Origin: Pseudomonas libanensis
GTDB lineage: Bacteria > Pseudomonadota > Gammaproteobacteria > Pseudomonadales > Pseudomonadaceae
Assembly (NCBI RefSeq): GCF_001439685.1
Contig: NZ_JYLH01000011.1
Span: 62,001 to 126,000, forward strand
Reading direction: 5' to 3'
DNA length: 64,000 nucleotides
Shown: positions 43,515 to 53,652 of the stretch, one piece after another
How the letters are laid out: every line of letters begins with the position of its first letter
Position numbering within the stretch: position 1 is the stretch's first letter
Notes under the pieces: model-generated
What the model saw: the letters and a program-made list of their open reading frames with translations, nothing else
Told to the model about the DNA's origin: nothing
Database searches by the model: none
Made by a program: the position numbers and the translations under genes

Positions 43515-46500
43515 ATGAATGATCTGATTGCACGTATCGTTGAGTTGGATTGGCAGGAATACTTTGACCCTCGTTCGCTGGAGCGTGGGTTTGAGTATGC
43601 TGGCGAAAATCGCCTTGAAATAAAAGAATTCGGACATGACAGGCTGATTGCACAGTGCAAGGGGTCTGGCCGTAATGTCTATAGCCTGGTGATTACCCTG
43701 GAGGGTGCAGCATCCCGTTGGACGGGCCTCAGGTGTGTGTGTTCCTGCCCGGTGGCGATCAATTGCAAGCACGCCGCTGCAACCTTGTTTACGTTGACAG
43801 CGCTGTATGACGAGCTGAACGAATCGAAAAAACAGGTGGCTGACCGTCTGAGCCCGCAGCTCGAAAACTGGCTTGAGAGTATCCCCAAGCCCACCCCTGC
43901 GGATGAGGCACAACACAAGAACACCGGTACCTGTTTGCTGTATCAACTCGCCCCCGATTCCTATTCAATGCGGTGGTCCTTAGAGGTCTATCGGGCGCGC
44001 GTGACGAAAAAGGGTGACTACAGTGATATCAAGCCGCTGTATTCGATCGATGAGACATTGCGGCGTGCTCCAGCCTATATGCATGAGCTGGATACACGCA
44101 TTTGCCGATTGCTGTTGTTGAGCCGGTCTTATGGCTCCTATAGCACCAGTTATCAGCTGGCCGGCGAGCCAGGGGCCGAAATTCTCCAATTGGCGTTGAA
44201 AACCCAGCGCCTGTTTCTTGAGGTGGGCCCAAGACTGGCGCTTAACCCTGGCCCGGCCCGCACCGCTCGTTTCGATTGGGCTGTGATGCCCGATGGCAAT
44301 TACATTCCCAGTTGGATCAGCGACGGGCGCGAGTTGGACGAAGTGTTGCCCCTCAAACCGCTTCATTATCTTGACATCGATAACATGGCGATCGGGGTGG
44401 TCGAGCACGGGCTGGATGAACATCTGGCCATGCATCTTTGCGCCTTGCCGATGATTCCTGCTGATCAAGTCGCGTTATTCAGTCATCGCATCAGCGCGGT
44501 GTCCAAAGTGATTCCTCCGCCGCGCGAGCTGACCGAGCGTGTGGTGGATACGTTGGAGCCCCATGGGTGTCTTACCTTGGGGAGCGATGAATCCTACGTC
44601 TACAGCCAGACCGACTATCGACGAATGCCCATCCTGGAACACCGCGCTGCCTTGGCTTTCCGTTACGACACCAGCCTGGTCAGCGGCAAGGGCGCTGAGG
44701 ACATCCTGTTTCTCAACGGCACCGAAACCCAGCGCATCCAACGCAAGCCGGCGGCTGAAAAAGCCCTGCGCAAGACGCTCACAAAAATCGGCTTTAAAAC
44801 GGTCAATCGTAAAACCCGTGTGCTGCCTGCCGGTGCAGGAGAGATGTTCGATCTACCCAATGATGAAGCCTGGCTTGCATTTGTTGAAAACGAGCTGTCG
44901 GTTTTGCGTGAAGCAGGGTGGGGCGTCGTCATCCATCCGGGGTTTTATTACGATGTGGAGGCTGTAGACGGCTGGTACGCGGACATCGAAGAGTCGCCCG
45001 GCCACGAGTGGTTCGACCTCGAGTTGGGCATCGAGGTCAGCGGCGAGCGTTATAGCCTGCTGCCAATCGTACTTGACTTGATGCGTCGTCAACCCAAGCT
45101 GCTTGACGCCGCCTATATGGCCGAGCGTGATGATGATGAGCGCGTGTTGGTCAGCTTGGGTGCCCGTACTCAGACCAAAGTCGCGCTGCCCTACGGTCGT
45201 ATCAAACCCCTGATGGCTACCCTCGGCGAACTCTACCTGCGTGCACCTGAAGGCGATGCACTGCGGCTGAGTGCGCCAGATGCGGCACGGCTCAGTAATT
45301 TGGATGCACTACCCTTGGTCTGGCAGGGTGGCGAGCGACTGCGTGATTTTGCCAAGCGTCTTAAAGACTCCATTCACGTTCATGTGCCGGCTCCTCGGGG
45401 CCTGAACGCGGAACTACGCGGCTATCAGCTCGAAGGGCTGAACTGGATGCAAACCCTGCGCGAGCTGGAAGTCGGCGGTATTCTGGGTGATGACATGGGG
45501 CTTGGCAAAACCCTGCAGGCGCTCGCCCATCTGCTCTGCGAAAAGCAGTCTGGCCGTTTGCAGGCGCCTGCACTGGCGGTAATGCCCACCAGCTTGATCC
45601 CCAACTGGATGGACGAGGCTGCACGCTTCACGCCACAGCTCAAAGTCCTGGCGCTGCACGGTGCGCAGCGTCAGGCTGACTTCACGCGCTTGACCGATTA
45701 CGACCTGGTACTCACCACTTATGCACTGTTGCCGCGGGATCTTGAAGTCCTGCAGCCTCAGCGCTGGAGTGTGCTGATTCTCGACGAAGCGCAAAATATC
45801 AAGAACCCCAACAGCAAGGCGGCCCAGGCTGCTCGTCAGTTGGAGGCCGGTCAGCGTTTATGCTTGAGCGGCACGCCTCTGGAAAACCATCTGGGCGAGC
45901 TGTGGTCGCTGTTCCATTTCTTGTTGCCGGGCTGGTTGGGCGATAGCAAAACCTTTAATCGTGATTACCGCACGCCCATCGAGAAACACGGTAACGCGCA
46001 GCGTATGCAGCATCTCAGCGCGCGTATCAAACCGTTCCTGTTGCGACGTAAAAAGGAGCAGGTCGCGACGGAATTACCGCCCAAGTCCGAAATCGTCCAC
46101 TGGGTCGAGCTGAGCGACGCACAGCGGGATGTCTACGAAACGGTGCGTGTGGCGATGGACAAAAAGGTGCGCGATGAAATCAGTCGACATGGCGTGGCCC
46201 GTAGCCAAATCATCATTCTCGAAGCACTGCTCAAACTGCGCCAGGTGTGCTGTGACTTGCGCCTGGTCAAATCTGCGCCGGTGACTAAAGCTGTCAAGGC
46301 CGGCACTGGCAAGCTGGGCAGCCTGATGGAGATGCTGGAAGAGTTACTCAGCGAGGGGCGGCGGATTTTGTTGTTCTCGCAATTCACCTCGATGCTGGCG
46401 TTGATTGAAGAAGAGCTCAAGCAGCGTGGGGTTGAGTATTCGATCCTGACGGGAGACACCCTTGACCGACGTACGCCAGTGAAAAACTTCCAGGACGGCA

Positions 46501-46820
46501 AGACACCGTTGTTCCTGATCAGCCTGAAAGCGGGCGGTACGGGCTTGAACCTGACGGCGGCCGATACGGTGATTCATTACGATCCCTGGTGGAACCCAGC
46601 GGTGGAAAACCAGGCCACCGACCGGGCTTATCGGATTGGCCAGGATAAACCGGTGTTTGTGTACAAGATGATTGCCCGCGGGACGGTCGAGGAGAAGATT
46701 CAGGCGTTGCAGTTGGAGAAGGCTGCGTTGGCCGATGGGGTGCTGGAAGGTGGCGCCAGTGCGGGTTGGGCGCTGGAGCAGCGGGATATTGAGGCGCTGT
46801 TTGCGCCCTTGCCTGGCTAA
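43515..46820 (+). CDS. SWIM-type SNF2/helicase-superfamily ATPase, long paralogue
   Basis: 1101 residues. The N-terminus carries a SWIM zinc finger C76-S-C78-x5-C84-K-H86 (in CVCSCPVAINCKHAA). The SNF2 motor has motif I GDDMGLGKT (658-666), motif II DEAQ (757-760), and motifs V-VI in the C-terminal RecA lobe (ADTVIHYDPWWNPAVENQATDRAYRIGQ). This is a DNA-translocating ATPase of the RapA/SNF2 group, probably dsDNA- or RNAP-linked. It converges on a 897-residue paralogue. The middle 200 residues have no equivalent there, and codon use looks less GC-rich than the flanks. Confidence 0.92.
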   Translation: MNDLIARIVELDWQEYFDPRSLERGFEYAGENRLEIKEFGHDRLIAQCKGSGRNVYSLVITLEGAASRWTGLRCVCSCPVAINCKHAAATLFTLTALYDELNESKKQVADRLSPQLENWLESIPKPTPADEAQHKNTGTCLLYQLAPDSYSMRWSLEVYRARVTKKGDYSDIKPLYSIDETLRRAPAYMHELDTRICRLLLLSRSYGSYSTSYQLAGEPGAEILQLALKTQRLFLEVGPRLALNPGPARTARFDWAVMPDGNYIPSWISDGRELDEVLPLKPLHYLDIDNMAIGVVEHGLDEHLAMHLCALPMIPADQVALFSHRISAVSKVIPPPRELTERVVDTLEPHGCLTLGSDESYVYSQTDYRRMPILEHRAALAFRYDTSLVSGKGAEDILFLNGTETQRIQRKPAAEKALRKTLTKIGFKTVNRKTRVLPAGAGEMFDLPNDEAWLAFVENELSVLREAGWGVVIHPGFYYDVEAVDGWYADIEESPGHEWFDLELGIEVSGERYSLLPIVLDLMRRQPKLLDAAYMAERDDDERVLVSLGARTQTKVALPYGRIKPLMATLGELYLRAPEGDALRLSAPDAARLSNLDALPLVWQGGERLRDFAKRLKDSIHVHVPAPRGLNAELRGYQLEGLNWMQTLRELEVGGILGDDMGLGKTLQALAHLLCEKQSGRLQAPALAVMPTSLIPNWMDEAARFTPQLKVLALHGAQRQADFTRLTDYDLVLTTYALLPRDLEVLQPQRWSVLILDEAQNIKNPNSKAAQAARQLEAGQRLCLSGTPLENHLGELWSLFHFLLPGWLGDSKTFNRDYRTPIEKHGNAQRMQHLSARIKPFLLRRKKEQVATELPPKSEIVHWVELSDAQRDVYETVRVAMDKKVRDEISRHGVARSQIIILEALLKLRQVCCDLRLVKSAPVTKAVKAGTGKLGSLMEMLEELLSEGRRILLFSQFTSMLALIEEELKQRGVEYSILTGDTLDRRTPVKNFQDGKTPLFLISLKAGGTGLNLTAADTVIHYDPWWNPAVENQATDRAYRIGQDKPVFVYKMIARGTVEEKIQALQLEKAALADGVLEGGASAGWALEQRDIEALFAPLPG

Positions 46821-46836
46821 GCACCGCGGCGCGCCC

Positions 46837-46910
46837 TTCGCGAGCAAGCCCGCTCCCACACTTGAATCTATTCACAAATCAAAATATGGGAGGGGGCTTG
46901 CCCCCGATGA
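46837..46910. repeat. Chimeric REPIN between the two SNF2 genes
   Basis: Left arm 46837-46860 reads TTCGCGAGCAAGCCCGCTCC..., identical to the REPIN at 55537; right arm 46885-46910 reads TATGGGAGGGGGCTTGCCCC..., of the 39100 family with TGTGGG changed to TATGGG. The arms thus come from two families. Confidence 0.85.
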
Positions 46911-46921
46911 CGATCCAACAG

Positions 46922-49615
46922 TCAGCGCTTTTCTTGCTTATTGGGCAATGGCGCAAACAACGCCTCAATATCCTCATTACCCAACTGCCAATCCCCAGTC
47001 GTACGCCCATCCAGCACACCCGCCGCCAAGTCGGACTTCTCCTTCTGCAGGTGCTGGATTTTCTCCTCCACCGTTCCCCGCGCAATCATCTTGTACACGA
47101 ACACCGGCTTTTCCTGCCCGATGCGATACGCACGGTCGGTGGCCTGGTTTTCCGTGGCCGGGTTCCACCAGGGATCGTAGTGAATCACCGTGTCGGCTTC
47201 GGTCAGGTTCAGGCCCACGCCACCGGCCTTCAAGCTGATTAGAAAGATCTGCAGCTTGCCGCTCTGGAAATCCTTTACCGGCGTACGCCGGTCACGGGTC
47301 TGGCCGGTCAGCAGTGCATAGGCAATTCCGCGTTTTTCCAGCTCGATCTCGATCAGGCTCAGCATCGAGGTGAACTGGGAAAACAGCAGGATCCGCCGGC
47401 CCTCGGCAAACAGCTCGTCGAGCATTTCCATCAGGCTGTCGAGCTTGCCCGAGCTGCTGCCACGCACCGCCAGGCTGGCATCGTTGACCAGGCGCAGGTC
47501 GCAGCACACCTGGCGCAGTTTGAGCAGGGCTTCAAGAATGATGATCTGGCTACGCGCCACGCCCTTGCGGGTGATCTCATCGCGGACCTTTTTATCCATG
47601 GCCAGCCGCATGGTTTCGTACACATCGCGCTGGGCCTCGTTGAGGTCGACCCAGTGGATGATCTCGGTCTTGGGCGGCAATTCCGTGGCCACCTGTTCCT
47701 TGGTGCGGCGTAGCAGGAAGGGCTTGATCCGCCCGTTGAGGTGCTGCAATCGCACTTCGCTGGCGCGCTTTTCAATGGGCACGCGGTAGTCACGGTTGAA
47801 GGTTTTCACGTCGCCCAACCATCCCGGCAACAGGAAATGGAACAGCGACCACAATTCGCCCAGGTGGTTTTCCAGGGGCGTGCCGCTCAAGCACAGGCGC
47901 TGGCGGGCATCCAGCTCGCGTGCGGCCTGGGCGGCCTTGCTGGAAGGGTTCTTGATGTACTGCGCTTCGTCGAGGATCAGCACGTGCAGGGGCAGGGCGG
48001 CAAGCTGTTCGATGTCCTTGGGCAGCAAGGCATAGGTGGTCAGCAGCAGGTCGTAGTCATTCAGGTTGGCGAAGTGTTTCTTGCGCCCTGCGCCGTACAG
48101 AGCCTGCACCCTTAGTTGCGGGGTGAAGTGCGCGGCTTCATCCAGCCAGTTCGGGATCAGGCTGGTAGGCATCACGACCATGCACGGCCGATCAAGGCGC
48201 CCCGCGATTTTTTCGGTGAGGATGTGCGCCAGGGTCTGCAAGGTTTTACCCAGGCCCATGTCATCCGCGAGTATCCCACCCACCTCCAGTTGGCGCAGCG
48301 ACTGCATCCAGCTCAGCCCTTCCAGCTGGTAGGGGCGCAAGGTCGCATTCAGGCCTTCAGGCGCCACGCAGGTGAAGTCCTTGATATCACGCAGGCGTTG
48401 GGCGAAGTTGCGGATCTTTTCGCCGCCTTCCCATTGCAGCGGCAGGTCTTCCAGCGGGTTGAGGCGAATCGCGTCGGCCTTGGCCAGGCGCAGGGCGGTC
48501 GTGCCAGGCTCCTGAAAATAGAACTCGCCAAGGGTGGCCAGCACCGGTTTCAAGCGGCCGTAGGGCAGCGCCACTTGCAGCGGGCCATGGCCGCCGTTGG
48601 GCAGGCCGGGGATATTCACCAGGATCAGCTCATCATCACGGCGCCGCGCCACTTTCTCCGGGTTGAGGATCTCGGTGTGGGAGCGCATCAGGTTCAACAG
48701 GATCGGCAGCAGGCTCAAACGTTCGCCGTTGACGATAATGCCCAGTTCCAGATCGAACCAGTCGCGCTCCGGGCCTTCCTCTACCGTGGCATACCAGTCC
48801 TCGACGGGGCTCAGGTCAAAACCGAAATCTTCATCGATCTGCAGCTCCCAGCCCTCGGCACGCAAGGTCGGCGATGCATTGAGGGTGAAGTTCAGCCAGG
48901 CGCTGTCGTTGACCATCTCGAACAGCTCGCCGGCACTTTCCGGCAGGGCCTTGCTCTGGCGCGTGGCGATCTTGAAGCCGAGCAGGCGCAGTTGCTCGCG
49001 ATAGGATTGCTCCAGCTCGGGATGGCGTTTGATGCGCAGGCTCTGGGTTTCCTGGCGCACGATAATGTCGGCATTCTTTTGCCCGCTGACATAATTGCCC
49101 AGGTAGTTGAACGACAGCGCCGCACGGTGCTGGATATAGCGCTGCATCTTGCCGTTGCGCGGCTCGAACGCGCTGAACTCCACACTGGCCAGCCACAAGC
49201 GTGGCACCGGCTGTACATCGTCCATCACCACCTGTGGCAACACCACGCGGTTATCCAGTACGGCCTGGAGCTTCTCCAACAGTTCGGCATCCTGGGCCGC
49301 CGCCGGGTAGGCCAGGGTTTCCTGGACCTTGAGCAGCACCGCTGCGATATGTTTGCAGTTGGTATGCACCGGGCACGTACAACGGCTGTCCACCAGGATC
49401 AGCATGCCCTTGGCCGACTCGCGCAGCGAGATGGTCTGGCGGTACACATTGCCACCCGAGCCTTCGCAGCTGGCGATGATGGTGCTGTCGCCGGACTCGA
49501 CGATACGCACACGGTTTTCCAGGGCGTAGCGCCGCCCGCGCTCAAGGCTTTGCTCTTTAAAGCGATTGGCCCACGAAGGGGCCAGGGGTTTAGTCAGTGA
49601 CGACGTCAGGGGCAT
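46922..49615 (-). CDS. SWIM-type SNF2/helicase-superfamily ATPase, short paralogue
   Basis: 897 residues. A SWIM finger (CTCPVHTNCKHIAAVLLK, about 85-104) precedes the SNF2 motor with DDMGLGKT, the DEAQ box in LILDEAQYIKNPSSKAAQAA, and motif VI ENQATDRAYRIGQEK. Its C-terminus MIARGTVEEKIQHLQKEK...DIEALFAPLPN is nearly the same as that of the convergent paralogue. The 3' neighbour, across a REPIN, is that paralogue; the 5' neighbour is csiV. Confidence 0.92.
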   Translation of the reverse strand: MPLTSSLTKPLAPSWANRFKEQSLERGRRYALENRVRIVESGDSTIIASCEGSGGNVYRQTISLRESAKGMLILVDSRCTCPVHTNCKHIAAVLLKVQETLAYPAAAQDAELLEKLQAVLDNRVVLPQVVMDDVQPVPRLWLASVEFSAFEPRNGKMQRYIQHRAALSFNYLGNYVSGQKNADIIVRQETQSLRIKRHPELEQSYREQLRLLGFKIATRQSKALPESAGELFEMVNDSAWLNFTLNASPTLRAEGWELQIDEDFGFDLSPVEDWYATVEEGPERDWFDLELGIIVNGERLSLLPILLNLMRSHTEILNPEKVARRRDDELILVNIPGLPNGGHGPLQVALPYGRLKPVLATLGEFYFQEPGTTALRLAKADAIRLNPLEDLPLQWEGGEKIRNFAQRLRDIKDFTCVAPEGLNATLRPYQLEGLSWMQSLRQLEVGGILADDMGLGKTLQTLAHILTEKIAGRLDRPCMVVMPTSLIPNWLDEAAHFTPQLRVQALYGAGRKKHFANLNDYDLLLTTYALLPKDIEQLAALPLHVLILDEAQYIKNPSSKAAQAARELDARQRLCLSGTPLENHLGELWSLFHFLLPGWLGDVKTFNRDYRVPIEKRASEVRLQHLNGRIKPFLLRRTKEQVATELPPKTEIIHWVDLNEAQRDVYETMRLAMDKKVRDEITRKGVARSQIIILEALLKLRQVCCDLRLVNDASLAVRGSSSGKLDSLMEMLDELFAEGRRILLFSQFTSMLSLIEIELEKRGIAYALLTGQTRDRRTPVKDFQSGKLQIFLISLKAGGVGLNLTEADTVIHYDPWWNPATENQATDRAYRIGQEKPVFVYKMIARGTVEEKIQHLQKEKSDLAAGVLDGRTTGDWQLGNEDIEALFAPLPNKQEKR

Positions 49616-49624
49616 GGTGCTGGA

Positions 49625-50191
49625 TCAGTCCTGAAGGTCGGGCGGTGGAGCGCTGGGGGGCTTGGCGGTCAGCGAGGTGATCTTGATCAGCAGCGCCAGA
49701 TGACCACCGTCCAGGTAGTTGAGCTGGTTGTTCTTGGTGCGCACGTCTTTCTGGCTCAGGTGTTCGCTGGCAATCACGCTGCCGTTATTGTCGAACTGGT
49801 TGATCCAGAAATCCGCGTCGATATCGGTAAAGCGCCCCAATTGCAGGCTCAACACACCTTCGATGGGGAACTGGCCGAATTGCTCCTGGCCGTCGGTGAT
49901 CGCGACTTTGACCGGCTGCTCGCCCAGGTTCTGTTCCCAGGCCTTGTGGGCGAGCACCGTGTAGTTGGCATCGGCGCGCAGCTTGTCGACGATATTGCCC
50001 AGGCGCGGCGGGCTCAGCCGCTCGCCCAGGCGCGGTGCACCTTCATCCCAGTTTTCCGGCGCGGCGCGACTGTTGATCACCGGCTCGGCATTCTGGCGCA
50101 CCAGGATCATTTCCACTTGGTACGGGCTGTCGGCAAATGCCGACGGCGCGAGTACCACCAACAACAGGCTCAGAAAGCGGAACAGGCGCAT
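49625..50191 (-). CDS. csiV: CsiV-family periplasmic protein
   Basis: 188 residues with a signal peptide (MRLFRFLSLLLVVLAPSAFA). The mature part (YQVEMILVRQNAEPVINSRAAPENWDEG... FPIEGVLSLQLGRFTDIDADFWIN) fits the CsiV family (cell-shape integrity in Vibrio), outer-membrane-facing regulators of cell wall synthesis, as judged by recalled similarity. AAGGACG lies upstream of the ATG at 50191. It is 11 nt from the mfd stop, so probably in the mfd operon. Confidence 0.8.
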   Translation of the reverse strand: MRLFRFLSLLLVVLAPSAFADSPYQVEMILVRQNAEPVINSRAAPENWDEGAPRLGERLSPPRLGNIVDKLRADANYTVLAHKAWEQNLGEQPVKVAITDGQEQFGQFPIEGVLSLQLGRFTDIDADFWINQFDNNGSVIASEHLSQKDVRTKNNQLNYLDGGHLALLIKITSLTAKPPSAPPPDLQD

Positions 50192-50202
50192 GGGGGCGTC
50201 CT

Positions 50203-53200
50203 TCAAGCGGATTTCGGGATGAGGCGCTCGAACAGCGCCTCCAGGGTATTGAAGCGTTCTTCGGCACGCTCCATCGGCACCATGAACTTGAACAGCGTAG
50301 CCCCTTCGAACTTGTAGCGGTTGGGCTGGCCCTGGATCAGTTTGATCAGCACCAAGGGGTCGACCGGCGTCTGCGCTTCGAATTCGATGCGTCCACCCTG
50401 CGGCCCGGCATCGACTTTCTTGATCCCCAGCTGCTCGGCCTGCAACTTGAGCAGGGTCAGGCGCACCAGGTTCTTGGTCGGTTCCGGCAGCAGGCCGAAG
50501 CGGTCGATCATCTCCACTTGCAGGTCCTTGAGACCTTCTTCGTCAGTCGCCGAGGCAATGCGCTTGTACAGGATCAGCCGCGCATGCACGTCCGGCAGGT
50601 AGTCTTCGGGAATCAGCGCCGGCAGGCGCAGGTTGATCTCCGGGCCGCCGCCCAGGGGTTGGTCGAGGTTCGGTTGCTCACCCTTGCGGATGGCTTTCAC
50701 TGCGCGTTCGAGCATCTCCATATACAGGGTGAAGCCGACCGCCTGGATCTGGCCGCTCTGGCCGTCACCGAGCAGTTCGCCGGCGCCACGGATTTCCAGG
50801 TCGTTGGTCGCCAGTACAAAGCCGGCACCCAAGTCCTGTGTATTGGCAATCGCTTCCAGGCGCTTTTCCGCGTCGCCGGTAATCTGCTGGCGCGGCGGCG
50901 TGAGCAGGTAGGCATACGCTTGGTGGTGACTGCGCCCGACGCGCCCGCGCAGCTGGTGCAGCTGGGCGAGGCCGAACTTGTCGGCGCGCTCGATGATGAT
51001 GGTGTTGGCACTCGGCACGTCGATGCCGGTCTCGATGATGGTCGAGGCGATCAGCACGTTGAAGCGCTTGTGGTAGAAGTCGCTCATCACCTGCTCGAGT
51101 TCACGCTCGCGCATCTGCCCGTGGCCGATGGCGATGCGTGCTTCGGGCACCAGTTCGGCGAGGTCGGCGGCACATTTCTCGATGGTCTTCACATCGTTGT
51201 GCAGGTAATACACCTGGCCGCCACGCAGCAGCTCGCGCAGCAGTGCTTCCTTGACCGTGCTCTTGTTCTGTTCCATCACAAAGGTGCGCACCGACAGGCG
51301 CCGCGCCGGCGGCGTAGCGATGATCGACAGGTCGCGCATGCCCGACACCGCCATGTTCAGCGTGCGCGGAATCGGCGTGGCGGTCAGGGTAAGAATGTCG
51401 ACTTCACTGCGTAGGGCCTTGAGCTGTTCTTTCTGGCGCACACCGAAGCGGTGTTCTTCGTCGATGATCACCAGGCCCAGGTTCTTGATCTTCACATCGT
51501 CCGACAGCAGCTTGTGGGTGCCAATTACGATATCGATCTTGCCTTCGGCCAGGTCGGCGATGGCGGCGTTCACTTCCTTGGCGGACTTGAAACGGCTCAT
51601 TACCTCCACGGTCACCGGCCAGTCGGCAAAGCGGTCGCGGAAGCTGTTGTAGTGCTGCTGGGCAAGCAGGGTAGTGGGCACCAGGATCGCCACTTGCTTG
51701 CCGCCGTGTACCGCAATAAAGGCTGCGCGCATCGCCACTTCGGTTTTGCCGAAGCCCACGTCGCCACACACCAGGCGGTCCATCGGCTTGGGCGCGAGCA
51801 TGTCGGCGCGCACCGCTTCGATGGTGGTCTGCTGGTCCGGGGTTTCTTCGAAGGCGAAGCCGGCGCTGAAGGTGGCGTAGTCGGCTTTCGGGTCGGCGAA
51901 GGCATAGCCTTCGCGGGCCGCACGGCGGGCATAGATATCGAGCAGTTCGGCAGCCACGTCGCGCACCTGTTCGGCGGCCTTGCGCTTGGCTTTCTGCCAG
52001 GTCTCGGAGCCCAGACGGTGCAACGGTGCCAGGGCATCGTCGCTGCCGGTGTAGCGGGCGATCAGGTGCAGGCTGGCCACCGGCACGTAGAGCTTGGCGC
52101 CTTCGGCGTATTCCATGGTGAGGAATTCGGCGGCCTGGTTGTCGATCTCCAGGGTCTGCAAGCCCAGGTAGCGACCGACGCCGTGGTCGATATGCACCAC
52201 CGGCGCGCCTTCGCGCAGTTCGGTGAGGTTCTTGATCACCGCGTCATTGTTGGCGTCTGCGCGTTTCTCACGACGACGGCGCTGCATCACGCGCTGGCCG
52301 AACAACGGGCTTTCGGCGATCAGGGCAAGAGCAGGTTCCTCCAGCAGCAGCCCTTCGTCCAGCGGCGCGATGGTGATCGCCAGGCGCTCTTTACTGGCGA
52401 CAAAGTCCGGCCAACTGTCGACGGTCTTCGGCCGCAGTTTCAGGCGTTCCAACAGCTCCAGCAGCACTTCGCGACGCCCGGCGGATTCGGCGGTAAACAG
52501 CACGCGGCCGGGAAAGTCACCGAGGAAGTTGGACAGGGCTTCCAGCGGTTGGGTGGCCTTGGCCTGGATCGCCAGGTCCGGCAGCATCCCTGCCGGGAAG
52601 CGCTCACGGCCACTGCCGGCGTCCACATCCTGCTGGCTGGCAACTACACGCGGCCAGTTTTTCAGGCGGGCGAAGCAGTCTTCCACCGGCAGGAACAATT
52701 CGGCGGGCGGCAATAAAGGCCGGGACGGATCGACGCGGCGCTCTTCGTAGCGGTTGCGCACATCGTTCCAGAAGTTTTCCGCCGCCTGCTCGATGCCCGG
52801 CAACGAGAACACTTGGGTGTCCTGGGGCAGGTAATCGAACAGGGTGGAGGTTTCGTCGAAAAACAGCGGCAGGTAGTACTCGATACCGGCCGGGGTAATC
52901 CCGCTGCTCAGGTCCTGGAAGATCGGGCAGCGGCGGAAATCCACGTCGAAGCGTTCGCGAAAGCGCGCCTTGAAGCGGGTGACCGCGTCTTTTTGCAGCG
53001 GGAATTCCCGCGCCGGCAGCAGCTTGATCGAGTCGACCTTGTCGATGGAGCGCTGGTTTTCCGGATCGAAGGTGCGCAGCGTCTCGATTTCGTCATCGAA
53101 CAGGTCGATGCGATACGGCAACTTGCTGCCCATCGGGAACAGGTCGATCAATGCCCCGCGCACTGCGAACTCGCCATGCTCGTACACGGTATCGACGCAG

Positions 53201-53652
53201 CGATAGCCGCTGGCTTCCAGGCGCGTGCGCATCTGTTCCACATCGAGTTTCTGGCCGATATCCAGTACCAGGCTGCTGCCCAGCAGGAACTTGGTCGGCG
53301 CCAGGCGATGCAGGGCCGTGGTGATCGGTACCACCAGCACGCCGTGGGCCAGTTCCGGCAGGCGGTACAGGCTGGCGATGCGCTGGGAAATGATGTCCTG
53401 GTGCGGCGAGAACAGGTCGTAGGGCAGGGTTTCCCAGTCGGGAAAATGCAGCACCGGTAAATCCGGGGCGAAGAAGCTCAGCTCCTGCTCCAGCCGTTCG
53501 GCACTTTGGCTGTCGGCGGTAAGCAGCAGGGTAAAGCGCTTGGCTGCGCTGGCAGCCTCGGCAATGGCCAGGCTCAGGGCGGCACCGGGCAGGTTGCCCC
53601 AGTGCTGTTTACCTGCCGCGGCAGGGAGAAGCGGTAGACGCAGAACGGGCAC
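50203..53652 (-). CDS. mfd: Transcription-repair coupling factor Mfd
   Basis: 1149 residues, normal Mfd length. It removes RNA polymerase stalled at lesions and recruits UvrA. The N-terminal UvrB-like domains are followed by the RNAP-interaction (CarD/TRCF) region, then the RecG-like translocase with Walker A GDVGFGKT (630-637) and the DEEH box in VIIDEEHRFGVRQKEQLK, and the C-terminal D7 domain. Expressed from a promoter in the gap before gap (divergent). Confidence 0.97.
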   Translation of the reverse strand: MPVLRLPLLPAAAGKQHWGNLPGAALSLAIAEAASAAKRFTLLLTADSQSAERLEQELSFFAPDLPVLHFPDWETLPYDLFSPHQDIISQRIASLYRLPELAHGVLVVPITTALHRLAPTKFLLGSSLVLDIGQKLDVEQMRTRLEASGYRCVDTVYEHGEFAVRGALIDLFPMGSKLPYRIDLFDDEIETLRTFDPENQRSIDKVDSIKLLPAREFPLQKDAVTRFKARFRERFDVDFRRCPIFQDLSSGITPAGIEYYLPLFFDETSTLFDYLPQDTQVFSLPGIEQAAENFWNDVRNRYEERRVDPSRPLLPPAELFLPVEDCFARLKNWPRVVASQQDVDAGSGRERFPAGMLPDLAIQAKATQPLEALSNFLGDFPGRVLFTAESAGRREVLLELLERLKLRPKTVDSWPDFVASKERLAITIAPLDEGLLLEEPALALIAESPLFGQRVMQRRRREKRADANNDAVIKNLTELREGAPVVHIDHGVGRYLGLQTLEIDNQAAEFLTMEYAEGAKLYVPVASLHLIARYTGSDDALAPLHRLGSETWQKAKRKAAEQVRDVAAELLDIYARRAAREGYAFADPKADYATFSAGFAFEETPDQQTTIEAVRADMLAPKPMDRLVCGDVGFGKTEVAMRAAFIAVHGGKQVAILVPTTLLAQQHYNSFRDRFADWPVTVEVMSRFKSAKEVNAAIADLAEGKIDIVIGTHKLLSDDVKIKNLGLVIIDEEHRFGVRQKEQLKALRSEVDILTLTATPIPRTLNMAVSGMRDLSIIATPPARRLSVRTFVMEQNKSTVKEALLRELLRGGQVYYLHNDVKTIEKCAADLAELVPEARIAIGHGQMRERELEQVMSDFYHKRFNVLIASTIIETGIDVPSANTIIIERADKFGLAQLHQLRGRVGRSHHQAYAYLLTPPRQQITGDAEKRLEAIANTQDLGAGFVLATNDLEIRGAGELLGDGQSGQIQAVGFTLYMEMLERAVKAIRKGEQPNLDQPLGGGPEINLRLPALIPEDYLPDVHARLILYKRIASATDEEGLKDLQVEMIDRFGLLPEPTKNLVRLTLLKLQAEQLGIKKVDAGPQGGRIEFEAQTPVDPLVLIKLIQGQPNRYKFEGATLFKFMVPMERAEERFNTLEALFERLIPKSA

